A stretch of DNA of 55,830 nucleotides from Candidatus Poribacteria bacterium (GTDB lineage: Bacteria > Poribacteria > WGA-4E > WGA-3G). The stretch covers positions 1 to 55,830 of the forward strand of contig JAJDWI010000023.1 of the NCBI GenBank assembly GCA_022825665.1. Reading direction: 5' to 3'. The first letter of the stretch is position 1. The number at the start of each line of letters is the position of its first letter. Made by a program: the position numbers and the translations under genes. The notes under the pieces are model-generated. The model made no database searches. It was given only the letters and a program-made list of their open reading frames with translations, and was not told the DNA's origin. Below are positions 1-8,388 of this stretch, piece after piece.

Positions 1-28
1 AAAAAGAATTTTATTGTCTATTTCGGCA

Positions 29-104
29 GCACCCGCGGTGCGACAGGTGTATAGAAACATCAATGCATCCAGTAACCAAGCACCAGCGGTGCGACAAGTG
101 TATA
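29..104. repeat. Two direct copies of a 25-bp hairpin-containing repeat
   Basis: Two near-identical 25-bp units (29-53 and 80-104), 51 bp apart, begin GCACC and end GTGTATA, differing at two positions. Each contains a small GCACC/GGTGC stem. They lie downstream of the minus-strand WD40 gene. A second tandem direct repeat, AAACTATAGT, follows near 132-151. No gene is visible in positions 1-236. Confidence 0.6.
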
Positions 105-236
105 AAAAACAATACAAACGAAAACTGTCCAAACTATAGTAAACTATAGTAAATTTTTCCAGTAATTGATTTGATTAGGCGCGCTTACAAAGCACGCCAA
201 CAAGGCATAATAGGGGTTTGATTAAAGATAGTAACG

Positions 237-1940
237 CTATTCTTTCAGCGAGGTAGCATCTCTTTTACGAATTATTACAGTGCCATTTTGTTCCCTGTGC
301 GCGGTTGTAGTACCATCAGGAGAATGTAATACTCTACTTGAAGATTTTCTTGGAATGTCGGAGGGTATTGTCCTGAGTGCTTTCCCTGTCTTGGCATCCC
401 ACACCCGCGTCTTCTCACTCCAGTCCCCAGTAGCAATTATTCTTTCGCCATTCTCTGAAAACACTACATCCCGTACACCACCTGCCCCTTTAAATAATGT
501 TCGCTTACGTCTTTCTGTCTTCGCATTCCACAAAATTACCGTCCCTTTTTCATGAGTATAACAATCTAATCCTGTAACGAGTGTACTACCATCAGGGGAA
601 TATGTCAGAGCAGTTATATCATATTCACGATCCTGAATTACATTAATAATCTCATCAATCAAATCGAAATGTTTGAGTGTGCCTTTACGTTTTCCGGTTT
701 GCGCATCTAATAATAGAACTGTACTAAAAGGTCTCGCGACAGCGATGGTTTTACCATCGGGAGAATATGTTACTATAGTAATTCTTCCGTAACCAGTAAA
801 AGCAGTAAAGGTGTTTTTTATTTTCCCAGTTTTTGTGTCCCACAATCGCACCTTGTTATTCCCACTTCCAGTAGCAATCGTAGTGCTGTCGGGAGAATAT
901 GCAGCGGTGTTAATACGATGATATCCTGTGAGAATAGCTTTAGTTTCACCTGTTGCAGCATCCCACAATCGCACTGTTTCATCTCTACTTGCAGAAGCGA
1001 TTGTCTTACCATCCAGAGAGTAAGCGACAGATTTGATTCTATCTGTGTGACCAGTGAAAGTAGTTTTAAGTTGCATTGTTTGTGTGTCGATTATTTGCAC
1101 ATCACCGTTTACTGTTCCACTGGCGATTGTCCTTCCATCAGGAGAGTATACGATTGCCCCGGTACTTTCTTTGTCCGAGGTAAATGTAGTTTTATGATTT
1201 CCTGTGGTAGTATCCCATAACCGTATTGTGCCATCGTAACTTGCTGTAGCGATAGTCTTGCTATCTGGAGAATATGCTGCAGAGAAAACGCGTTTTGTAT
1301 GGCCAGTAAGTGTAATTTTGTGTTTACCTGTTTTTCCATCCAAGATGTGGACCATGTTTTCGTCCCCAGCAGCATAAGTTGACCCATCTGGAGAAAATGT
1401 GACAAAAGTCCCCCATTGAGTTTGTATCCTACTTGTGGAAATGTGTTCCCCAGTGTGTGCATTCCATAATCGGACTGTGTTGTCATGACGCCATCCACCG
1501 GTGGCGATAGTCTCTTCATCTGGAGAAAATGCTATCGAATTGACACGCCTTGTATGCCCTATGAGTATTGCTTTGTCTTCACCATTAGTTGCATCCCATA
1601 CTTCCACTCCACTTGTCTGTTTAGGTTTACCCCAACATACACTTGCAATTGTTTTGCCATCAGGGGAATATGCAAAAACGTATGGATGTGCAATATGTGA
1701 ACGCCTTAATAGTTCCAATTCTTTTCCAGTCTGTGGGTCATGGAGCCAGATACCGACAGAAGTTGAAACTGCAAGTTTTCTGCCATCTGGAGAAAAATGT
1801 ATTACACCAAGGGAACCTTTGCCAAGTCGTGCTACTGCCCCTTCAGGTAAACCGATTTGTGCGTTATCTTGTGCAGTTAAAGGGGGACAAAAACTAAATA
1901 TTAGAATTTGTGACAATATCAAGAAAAATGAAGTTTTCAT
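237..1940 (-). CDS. Secreted WD40 repeat (beta-propeller) protein
   Basis: A 567-residue protein made almost entirely of about 12 WD40-type repeats, recognisable by recurring YSPDGKTIA and VRLWDAxTG phrases roughly every 42 residues. The N-terminus (MKTSFFLILSQILIF, then an AQD-type cleavage region near residue 24) is a signal peptide, so the propeller is probably periplasmic or exported. I chose the ATG at 1940 rather than the TTG at 1958 because GAGGAG lies directly upstream and the TTG start would overlap that ribosome binding site. Twelve blades suggest two stacked propellers. WD40 domains are protein-interaction scaffolds; no catalytic domain is seen and the partner is unknown. It stands alone, about 150 bp before the next minus-strand gene's stop. 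Confidence 0.85.
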   Translation of the reverse strand: MKTSFFLILSQILIFSFCPPLTAQDNAQIGLPEGAVARLGKGSLGVIHFSPDGRKLAVSTSVGIWLHDPQTGKELELLRRSHIAHPYVFAYSPDGKTIASVCWGKPKQTSGVEVWDATNGEDKAILIGHTRRVNSIAFSPDEETIATGGWRHDNTVRLWNAHTGEHISTSRIQTQWGTFVTFSPDGSTYAAGDENMVHILDGKTGKHKITLTGHTKRVFSAAYSPDSKTIATASYDGTIRLWDTTTGNHKTTFTSDKESTGAIVYSPDGRTIASGTVNGDVQIIDTQTMQLKTTFTGHTDRIKSVAYSLDGKTIASASRDETVRLWDAATGETKAILTGYHRINTAAYSPDSTTIATGSGNNKVRLWDTKTGKIKNTFTAFTGYGRITIVTYSPDGKTIAVARPFSTVLLLDAQTGKRKGTLKHFDLIDEIINVIQDREYDITALTYSPDGSTLVTGLDCYTHEKGTVILWNAKTERRKRTLFKGAGGVRDVVFSENGERIIATGDWSEKTRVWDAKTGKALRTIPSDIPRKSSSRVLHSPDGTTTAHREQNGTVIIRKRDATSLKE

Positions 1941-2094
1941 GGTCAGAAATCTCCTCAATGATAGATAACCAGAATATTTTAAATTAATCTTTTACTCTGT
2001 TATTGATTAACTTTTGTTGAATACTGTTTGGTTTTCTTCAGAATACATAAAACTAATTTTGACCATGAAAACTTCTTATACAGATTTTTTATAT

Positions 2095-3249
2095 TTAAGG
2101 ATCAATCTGTTGATGGAACTGCTTTTTACCGTCTTTGATAGTGAAAATGACTGCACTTTTCGTTGGGTGACGGTTTTCATTATACCTTGCAATGCTTGTT
2201 GCACCGATATAATTTTCTGTTGCAGCAAGTTGATCGCGTATAGCATCTGCATCCAAACTACCAGCGCGTTCAATTGCTTCAAAAAGCAATTTAACAGCAT
2301 CGTAACTCACAGCGACTCCCCCAGTAGGTGTGGATTCATAGATAGACATGTATGTGTCAACAAATGCTCGTCCTATCGGTTCATCTGTCTCATGTGAGAA
2401 GTGTCCGCTGAAGTAACTACCCTCAACTTCAGCATTTTCATCACCAAACACAAGTTCACTGTCCCATGAATCTGCGCCAAGGAATATGGTAGGTTCACCG
2501 TCCGCATTTAGCAACGGTATTGCGCGTGCTTGTCCTGTTATATTTACAATATCCTGTGCAAATCCAGCAGTGAAAAGGACATCAGGTTTCATTTCGGCAA
2601 TCTGTGTTAACTGTTCCATGAAATCTTCCGTGCCACCTTCGTAGAACGCATGTGTTGCAACATTTCCACCGAGTGCGTCGAAATTAGTAGCGAAAAATTC
2701 GGATATCCCCTCTGTATAGAGGTCACCACTTCGTGTCAAAATTGCAGCCGTTGAAATACCGAGTTCCATTTTGGCGAATTGTGCCATTACAGCACCTTGA
2801 AAACTATCTGTGAAGGATGCCATAAAAACAAAATCACCTGCATTTGTAACATTGGGGTTGGTAGCAGTTGTGGTAACCATAGGTATCTGATGCTTCTGTG
2901 CTACAGGACCAACCACTGCAGCATGTGAAGAACGATTCGGTCCAATCAATGCGACAATACCCTCATCAATAATAAGTGATTCTGTGAGTTGGACAGAGGT
3001 ATCTAAAATTGCTTCGGAATTAATATGACCTATTAATTCAACCTGCATGCCAAATATTCCACCTTGTTGATTTATTTCTGTCACTGCTAATTCTGCACCG
3101 TTCGGATAGGTTACCCGTTCACCGGCAACGATAAAACCGATCTTCACAGTCGGTTCAGGTTTGGGTGTAAGCACTTTTTGCACATTATCACATCCGATGA
3201 ATATTAACACTAATAAACTTAAACAAAATATACTTGCTGATTTCTGCAT
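2095..3249 (-). CDS. ABC-transporter substrate-binding lipoprotein (branched-chain amino acid / LivK type)
   Basis: A 384-residue protein of the periplasmic binding protein type 6 family (Leu/Ile/Val and amide binding). The start at 3249 (MQKSASIFCLSLL) has AGGAAA upstream and gives a signal peptide ending in a lipobox, IFIGC, so Cys near residue 19 is probably lipidated. Family hallmarks are VKIGFIVAG, GAELAVTEINQQGG, ALIGPNRSSHAAVVGPVA and VTTTATNP in the first lobe, and VAVSYDAVKLLFEAIERAG near the C-terminus. No permease or ATPase genes flank it, so it may serve a transporter encoded elsewhere or act as a sensor subunit. Ligand cannot be assigned from sequence. Confidence 0.85.
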   Translation of the reverse strand: MQKSASIFCLSLLVLIFIGCDNVQKVLTPKPEPTVKIGFIVAGERVTYPNGAELAVTEINQQGGIFGMQVELIGHINSEAILDTSVQLTESLIIDEGIVALIGPNRSSHAAVVGPVAQKHQIPMVTTTATNPNVTNAGDFVFMASFTDSFQGAVMAQFAKMELGISTAAILTRSGDLYTEGISEFFATNFDALGGNVATHAFYEGGTEDFMEQLTQIAEMKPDVLFTAGFAQDIVNITGQARAIPLLNADGEPTIFLGADSWDSELVFGDENAEVEGSYFSGHFSHETDEPIGRAFVDTYMSIYESTPTGGVAVSYDAVKLLFEAIERAGSLDADAIRDQLAATENYIGATSIARYNENRHPTKSAVIFTIKDGKKQFHQQIDP

Positions 3250-3476
3250 ATAAATTTCCTTTATCTTTACATAAGCCATTCTATCGTAAAAAAGACCTTT
3301 TCTTTGTTATAGAATTTTGTTAAAATGAAAAAAGTTGTTGATAGCATTCCTACTTTGGCATTCTTAAAATATCCATTGGGAATAAGTGCTGTCAACACGC
3401 GATCTTATAATTATTATCATTCAATTAGATTAAATTATCAAGTTATTTCTATGTCAGTTAGATAGGTAAAATAATA

Positions 3477-4208
3477 ATGGAAAACTTAATCACAGTGATT
3501 GGTCGAGGGCATTCTGGGACGCGTGCAATTTCCCATACGCTTTATGCAAGCGGTGTCTACATGGGCAGCCAAATAAATCCATCTGGTGACAAGATTCCAC
3601 CGTTTGCCATGTATGATGCATGCCGCGTGATGGCAAAATACGTCAAATGGAAAGGTGGGTTAACTTGGAATTTCGATCCATTGTTCACAATGCCAATCGA
3701 CCCAGAGTTTGAGCAACTTATTAACACTTATCTTGCTGATGTAATGAAAGACACTTCTGCATACAAAGGATGGAAGATACCTGAGACAACGCTTGTATAT
3801 CCTTGGATAGTACGCATGTTTCCCGATATTCGATACATTCATTGGATTCGAGATCCGAGAGATTGTATCCTTGGTAGCCATAAAACTGATAATTTACGCG
3901 ATTTCGGTATTGATTATCAACAGACTGATGACATTTACGAAAGACGCGCCATTTCTTGGTACTATCAATATCAATTGATGAAGGCAACACCGAAACCTAA
4001 ACATATCCTTCAGATTCGTTTTGAGGATTTTGTGCTTAAACAGGAAGAAACACTCAAACGTCTTGAAACTTTCTTAAGTATCTCGTTAGGACGAATTATT
4101 GTGCGTCCAGAGGCAGTGGAACGTTGGAAGAGAGTTGAAAATCCCTGTGAACTTCCTTTTGATTTTTTACGAGAGGCTATTGTTGAAAACGGTTATACAT
4201 TGAGATAA
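3477..4208 (+). CDS. Sulfotransferase-family protein
   Basis: A 243-residue protein with an N-terminal phosphosulfate-binding loop GRGHSGTR (about residues 9-16) and a second motif HWIRDPRDCILGSH near residue 121, resembling the 3'-phosphate-binding RDPRD region of PAPS-dependent sulfotransferases. Such enzymes move sulfate from PAPS to a hydroxyl or amine and release PAP. Acceptor unknown. It leads a plus-strand run with a Gfo/Idh/MocA oxidoreductase (34-bp gap) and a HAD hydrolase. A PAP-phosphatase-like gene lies at 39780. No strong Shine-Dalgarno is seen before the ATG, but the N-terminal motif fixes the start closely. Confidence 0.75.
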   Translation: MENLITVIGRGHSGTRAISHTLYASGVYMGSQINPSGDKIPPFAMYDACRVMAKYVKWKGGLTWNFDPLFTMPIDPEFEQLINTYLADVMKDTSAYKGWKIPETTLVYPWIVRMFPDIRYIHWIRDPRDCILGSHKTDNLRDFGIDYQQTDDIYERRAISWYYQYQLMKATPKPKHILQIRFEDFVLKQEETLKRLETFLSISLGRIIVRPEAVERWKRVENPCELPFDFLREAIVENGYTLR

Positions 4209-4242
4209 GAAGGTCTATAATCAATATTAGTGAGGAACAAAT

Positions 4243-5271
4243 ATGCCCAAAAATGGAATATACCAAGTTGGTTTGGTTGGAACAGGTGGAATTGCCCGTG
4301 CCCATGGTGGTGCATGTCAGCATGCACCGAGTGCTGAATTGGCAGCAATTACTGATGTTTCAGAAGGTGCATTAAAAGGCTTCGGTGAGCAGTTTAATGT
4401 CCCTGAAGAAAACCGGTATCTTTCTTTAGAGGAAATGTTGGAAACTGAAGATTTGGATATTGCAGTCATCTGTACGTGGGGTGCGTTCCACGCTGAGGTT
4501 GGCATAAAAATATCCGAATCCCGTCAAGTGAAAGCGATTCTGTGCGAGAAACCTTTCACTTCAACAGCCGCAGAAGCAGAGGCTTTCGTTGGTGCTGCTT
4601 TGGAGAACGATGTTCTTGTTGCGGAAGCGTTTAAGTTTCGTCACCATCCGATGCACATCAAAGCAAAGGAATTAGTGGATTCTGGAGCAATCGGTGAATT
4701 TATGACACTGCGCAGCACTTTCTGCACAGGAGGAGGTGGAGGCAGTCCCGAAACCCGTAAACCTGAAGCAAACTGGCGATTTAACAAAGCCAAAGGTGGT
4801 GGTAGTATCTACGATTTGGCATGCTACAATATCCACCATGCAAGGTTTATGTTTGGTGCTGAACCGATACGGGTTTCTGGTGTGTCTCAAGCGGGGTTAG
4901 AAGTGGACGATGGTTCCTATCTATTGTTAGAGTTTCCCGGTGAAAAGACCGCACAGATTTCTACTGGATTTAATTGTGCTGGTGGTCAGTATGCAGAAAT
5001 GGCTGGTTGGGGAGGTATGCTTAGAATTGATGCAGCATGGAATAATAGTGGTTCTAACGTAAACATTGTCCTTCAAAATAGAGAAGGTCGTCAAGTGATT
5101 GAAATTGAACCTGTTAATCAGTTTGCAATGCAACTTGAGCACATGTGCGAATGTTTGCGGACAGGACAACCACATCGGATTTCACCCGAAAGCTGCGTTA
5201 ACCAGATGCGTGTTATTGATGCTGCTTTTGAGGCAATGGCAACAGGTAAAACTGTTGAGGTAAAAACATAG
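4243..5271 (+). CDS. Gfo/Idh/MocA family NAD(P)-dependent oxidoreductase
   Basis: A 342-residue protein with an N-terminal Rossmann fold (VGLVGTGGIARAHGGAC near residues 9-25), the family motif CEKPFTSTAAEAE near residue 103, where Lys is the usual catalytic/cofactor residue, and a C-terminal beta-sheet substrate domain. Length is normal for the family, which oxidises or reduces sugars, inositols and their derivatives. AGGAAC precedes the ATG. An oddity is a Gly-rich run (GGGGGS) near residue 163. It follows a sulfotransferase and precedes a HAD hydrolase, suggesting a small carbohydrate-derivative operon. Substrate unknown. Confidence 0.88.
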   Translation: MPKNGIYQVGLVGTGGIARAHGGACQHAPSAELAAITDVSEGALKGFGEQFNVPEENRYLSLEEMLETEDLDIAVICTWGAFHAEVGIKISESRQVKAILCEKPFTSTAAEAEAFVGAALENDVLVAEAFKFRHHPMHIKAKELVDSGAIGEFMTLRSTFCTGGGGGSPETRKPEANWRFNKAKGGGSIYDLACYNIHHARFMFGAEPIRVSGVSQAGLEVDDGSYLLLEFPGEKTAQISTGFNCAGGQYAEMAGWGGMLRIDAAWNNSGSNVNIVLQNREGRQVIEIEPVNQFAMQLEHMCECLRTGQPHRISPESCVNQMRVIDAAFEAMATGKTVEVKT

Positions 5272-5314
5272 TTTGTAAATCCTGATTCAGCCCTACGATA
5301 ACACAAGGATGTTT

Positions 5315-6013
5315 ATGTTGAATTTCGCTAACACAAAAGCACTTACATTTGACCTATTCGGTACTATTTTAGATTTAGGTGGCAGCCTTACACCGTTCAT
5401 CCAAAAATCGTTAGATAACCGTGATATTAATAATGTATCAGCAGGCGAATTTTGGGAACAGTGGCGTTACAGACAACGGATCGAGCAGTATCAGGATACG
5501 ATACTAATGCTTGGTCATAGCGGATATCTGGAAACGGTACGACGTGCACTGCATTACACGTTAAGACGGAACGGTATTGATGCGTCACCTGAAACTGTAA
5601 AAGAATTTATGCAGGGTTGGCAACATCTATCTTCATTTCCAGAGGTGTTGCCAGCACTCCATCGGCTTCAGTCAAGGTATCAGTTAGTAGTGTTATCAAA
5701 CGGAGATCCAGAGTTTTTGGAATACCTTGTCACACAACGAGTTAAGTGGGGTTTTGCTGATGTAATTTCGGTTACGTCTGTTGGTGCGTTTAAACCGCAT
5801 CCTGCAGTCTATCGGGGTGCAGCAGGCAAACTCGGTCTTGAAGTTGGTGAATGCTTGATGGTATCTGCCAATTCATTTGACATTATGGGTGCGCGGGCGT
5901 GTGGATATCGCGGTGCGTTTGTCAATCGCTACAATTTACCTTATGAGGATACGCCGTTTCAACCCGATGTGACAGTGAAAGATTTCACGGAATTAGCAGA
6001 CGTTTTGCTATAG
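5315..6013 (+). CDS. HAD-superfamily hydrolase, 2-haloacid dehalogenase type
   Basis: A 232-residue HAD hydrolase. Motif I is FDLFGTILD near residue 14, with nucleophilic Asp; the second Asp of phosphatase-type HADs is replaced by Phe, as in L-2-haloacid-dehalogenase-like members. Motif II is VLSNGD, motif III includes the Lys of GAFKPHP, and motif IV is the SANSFDIMGARACG segment typical of haloacid dehalogenases. The start at 5315 is preferred because AAGG lies 6 bases upstream; the ATG at 5309 directly abuts that AAGG and is less likely. True substrate may be a haloacid or a phosphate ester. Confidence 0.82.
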   Translation: MLNFANTKALTFDLFGTILDLGGSLTPFIQKSLDNRDINNVSAGEFWEQWRYRQRIEQYQDTILMLGHSGYLETVRRALHYTLRRNGIDASPETVKEFMQGWQHLSSFPEVLPALHRLQSRYQLVVLSNGDPEFLEYLVTQRVKWGFADVISVTSVGAFKPHPAVYRGAAGKLGLEVGECLMVSANSFDIMGARACGYRGAFVNRYNLPYEDTPFQPDVTVKDFTELADVLL

Positions 6014-6024
6014 ATACTAATTTC

Positions 6025-7038
6025 TAACGTGAGTTCGGAAATAAATAAGTGTATGATTTAAGAGAACCCCTTTGATATAATGAAGTAATTACACCTTCAG
6101 TAAAAGGAGTTCTCCGATGGCTATTGTATCACTTTTCTGTGAAATTCACGACTTTTTTATTGTGTATGAAAAATATAAAGCAGCACATCAACTACCTGCG
6201 AGCCAACGCCCTGAAACACGAGGACGCCCGCGCACTTTACATCCCAGCGAGGTGATGACGATCCTTATCCTTTTTCATCAAAGTGATTATCGCACCCTAA
6301 AAGCGTATTATGAAAAACACGTCTCACACTATTTACGATGGGCATTCCCGAACTTAGTAAGCTACAATCGTTTTGTGGAACTTCAACAAGAAGTTCTTGA
6401 AGCATTGCTCGTTTATCTTCGGACAAGGTTTAGCACCTGCGATGGTGTCTCCTTTGTTGACTCTGCTCCTGTAGCAGTCTGCCATAATCGTCGTATTCCA
6501 ACACACCGGGTCTTTGCAGAACACGCATCACGCAGCAAAAACTCAGTCGGTTGGTTCTATGGGTTCAAACTTCACCTGAGTGTTAACACATCTGGTGAAC
6601 TTTTGGGAGTTGAACTCACGACTGCTACGACAGATGAACGGCAGGTTGTGCCGAAGTTGGCAATGGGTCTGTTTGGTAAACTCTATGCGGATAAGGGATA
6701 TATTTCCCAAATCCTGCGTGAATACTTACGAACCCAAGGTATTGACTTGGTATATAAAGTTCGCAAAAACATGAAACCGGAACCTTTATCAGATTTTGAT
6801 GCGATGATGTTGAGAAAGCGGATGCTCATTGAGTCGGTTATCAAGGAGATAAAAACGCAGACCCAACTTCAACACACGCGACATAGAAGCTTTGTTAACT
6901 TTCAAACAAATATAGTGGCTGCGTTGATTGCTTATACCTATTTAGAGAAGAAACCTTCGTTAAACCTACAAGAACACCAGCAGATCAAGGAGACAACACT
7001 TTCTCTAAAATCTTAAATCTTTTTCCGAACTCACGTTA
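6025..7038 (+). mobile_element. IS982-family insertion sequence, apparently complete
   Basis: A 1014-bp element bounded by perfect 17-bp terminal inverted repeats: TAACGTGAGTTCGGAAA at 6025-6041 and its complement at 7022-7038. Size and transposase match the IS982 family. A possible 5-bp AATTT duplication lies outside each end (6019-6023 and 7039-7043), but the left copy is one base away from the repeat, so the target duplication is uncertain. The transposase frame is intact, so the element could still be active or recently inserted. It sits between the HAD gene and the TGA-containing flavoprotein gene. Confidence 0.9.
6117..7016 (+). CDS. IS982-family transposase
   Basis: A 299-residue transposase with an uninterrupted frame. 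IS982 features are the N-terminal RGRPRTLHPSEVMTILILF segment, the first catalytic Asp in FVDSAPVAVC (about residue 116), the GWFYGFKLHLSVN segment, the second Asp in LYADKGYIS, and the final Glu in RMLIESVIKEIK, followed by the QHTRHRS segment. These fit a DDE active site. AAAGGAG precedes the ATG. It occupies nearly the whole element between the inverted repeats. Confidence 0.95.
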   Translation: MAIVSLFCEIHDFFIVYEKYKAAHQLPASQRPETRGRPRTLHPSEVMTILILFHQSDYRTLKAYYEKHVSHYLRWAFPNLVSYNRFVELQQEVLEALLVYLRTRFSTCDGVSFVDSAPVAVCHNRRIPTHRVFAEHASRSKNSVGWFYGFKLHLSVNTSGELLGVELTTATTDERQVVPKLAMGLFGKLYADKGYISQILREYLRTQGIDLVYKVRKNMKPEPLSDFDAMMLRKRMLIESVIKEIKTQTQLQHTRHRSFVNFQTNIVAALIAYTYLEKKPSLNLQEHQQIKETTLSLKS

Positions 7039-7092
7039 AATTTATAAATATAATGCTCGAAAATAATTATGGTGTTTACCTAAAGAGGAAAG

Positions 7093-8286
7093 ATGTTTCA
7101 TTCAGATTATGATGTCATTGTTGTCGGTGCTGGACCGGGTGGCTCCATTGCTGCAAAAGTAGCAGCGGAAAACGGATTACGTGTTCTAATATTAGAGAAA
7201 AGACAAGAAATCGGTACACCTGTCCGCTGAGCGGAGGGTATCAGCACAGTGGAACTGTGTGAGTTTATTGATCCTGATCCTGCATGGGTATCGCAACAGA
7301 TACATGGCGCGCGTATTTTTTCTCCAAATGAAACTCCTGTTACAATTCATCAACAAGATGCTGGATATGTAATTGAACGGAAAGTTTTTGATAGAAGACT
7401 TACAGAATTAGCAGCAGATGCTGGTGCAGAAATAATGGTAAAAGCTCGTGTCACAGGTGTAACCACCTCTGCGGAAAATGTTGTGAATGGAGTGACATTT
7501 CGTTATTCTGGTCGAGAATACACTTGTAAAACGAAAGTGGTTATTGCAGCCGATGGTGTAGAATCACAGGTTGGTCGTTGGGCAGGTATTGACACAACAC
7601 ACCAACTCCGTGATGTCGCAATTTGTGCTCAATACCTCATTTCAAATATTGAACTTATACCAGAATATTTGGACTTCTATGTAGGACACGAAAAAGCACC
7701 GCGTGGATACTTATGGGTGTTTCCCAAAGGTGATGATATTGCAAATGTCGGAATCGGTATTAGAGGGAGCATCTCTGGAAAAGGGAACAAACTTGCAATA
7801 GATTACCTCAACGAATTTGTAAAAAGGAAGTTTCCAGAAGGAAAAATATTAGGATTGGTTTGTGGGGCAGTGCCTGTGGGTTACGGTTTACCTCAAATCG
7901 TAGGAGATGGCATCTTACTTATAGGGGATGCAGCACATCACAGTGACCCTTGTTCTGGTGGGGGTATACCCAATGCTATGTTTTCTGGTAAATATGCTGC
8001 CGAAGCTGCTATTGAGGGAATCAATAAAGGTGATGTATCGGAGAAGGTCCTCAGTTCCTATGCTGATAAATGGGATCGTGAGAAAGGGAAAAATTTTAAA
8101 CGAATTTGTCGCATCAGAGATTGTGTACTCAAATATAGTGATGAAATGTACGACGAATATGCTGAGGTGCTTTCTAAAGTACCAGGTGAGCAGATGACGT
8201 TAGCAAAAATATTCCAAACTCTACTAAGACATCAACCAAGTTTACTACTTGAACTCCGTCATCTCATTTTGGCTGGATGGGTTTAG
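7093..8286 (+). CDS. Geranylgeranyl-reductase-family FAD oxidoreductase, candidate selenoprotein (in-frame TGA at codon 46)
   Basis: Read from the ATG at 7093 (AGAGGAAAG upstream), this encodes 397 residues, the usual family length, if the single in-frame TGA at 7228-7230 is translated. Before the TGA: an FAD-binding GAGPGGS loop (residues 12-18) and [14 protein letters not shown]. After it: AEGIS, then [11 protein letters not shown] (about 151-163), YLWVFP (206-211) and [11 protein letters not shown] (about 277). Family members normally read PVRC(A/G)EG, so TGA replaces a conserved Cys. A hairpin follows 14 bases later (separate entry). A GTG at 7249 could start a truncated 345-residue protein, but that would lack the FAD loop. 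Family enzymes reduce isoprenoid double bonds; this one's substrate is unknown. Alternative: pseudogene by a Cys-to-stop mutation. TGA ends other genes here, so the code is standard. Confidence 0.75.
7228..7260 (+). promoter_or_regulatory. In-frame TGA plus bacterial-SECIS-like hairpin
   Basis: After TGA (7228-7230) there are 14 bases, then a stem of CACAGT (7245-7250) perfectly paired with ACTGTG (7254-7259), extendable by one G-U pair (7244/7260), with a GGA apical loop (7251-7253). In Escherichia coli fdhF the SECIS upper stem also begins 14 bases after the UGA, and the bacterial consensus wants a G in the first two loop positions; both hold. The loop starts 20 bases after the TGA, within the known range. 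The hairpin lies inside the coding sequence, as bacterial SECIS elements do. Function is inferred from structure and position only. Confidence 0.65.
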
Positions 8287-8388
8287 TTACACACCAATTG
8301 CCTGTACCATTCCTTCCCAAATTCCACTTGACAAAACCAAAAATACATGGAATTATAATATCACATTTTTCTTTCAAACAATTTAGCC

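Noticed and set aside
1-110. CRISPR array at the left edge
   Set aside because: Only two imperfect copies, with no cas genes and no array of regular spacers.
280-1968. Several plus-strand open frames opposite the WD40 gene
   Set aside because: They are antisense shadows of a repetitive gene, with no ribosome binding sites and no recognisable domains.
7228-7230. TGA reassigned as a sense codon throughout the genome
   Set aside because: Genes at 12341, 39554 and 40757 end at TGA at the expected length, so TGA still functions as a stop.
7249-8286. Taking the flavoprotein as a normal 345-residue gene from GTG 7249
   Set aside because: It would lack the FAD-binding loop, which is present in the same frame just upstream together with a better ATG and ribosome binding site; GGAGGG before the GTG is better explained by codons of the conserved AEG segment.
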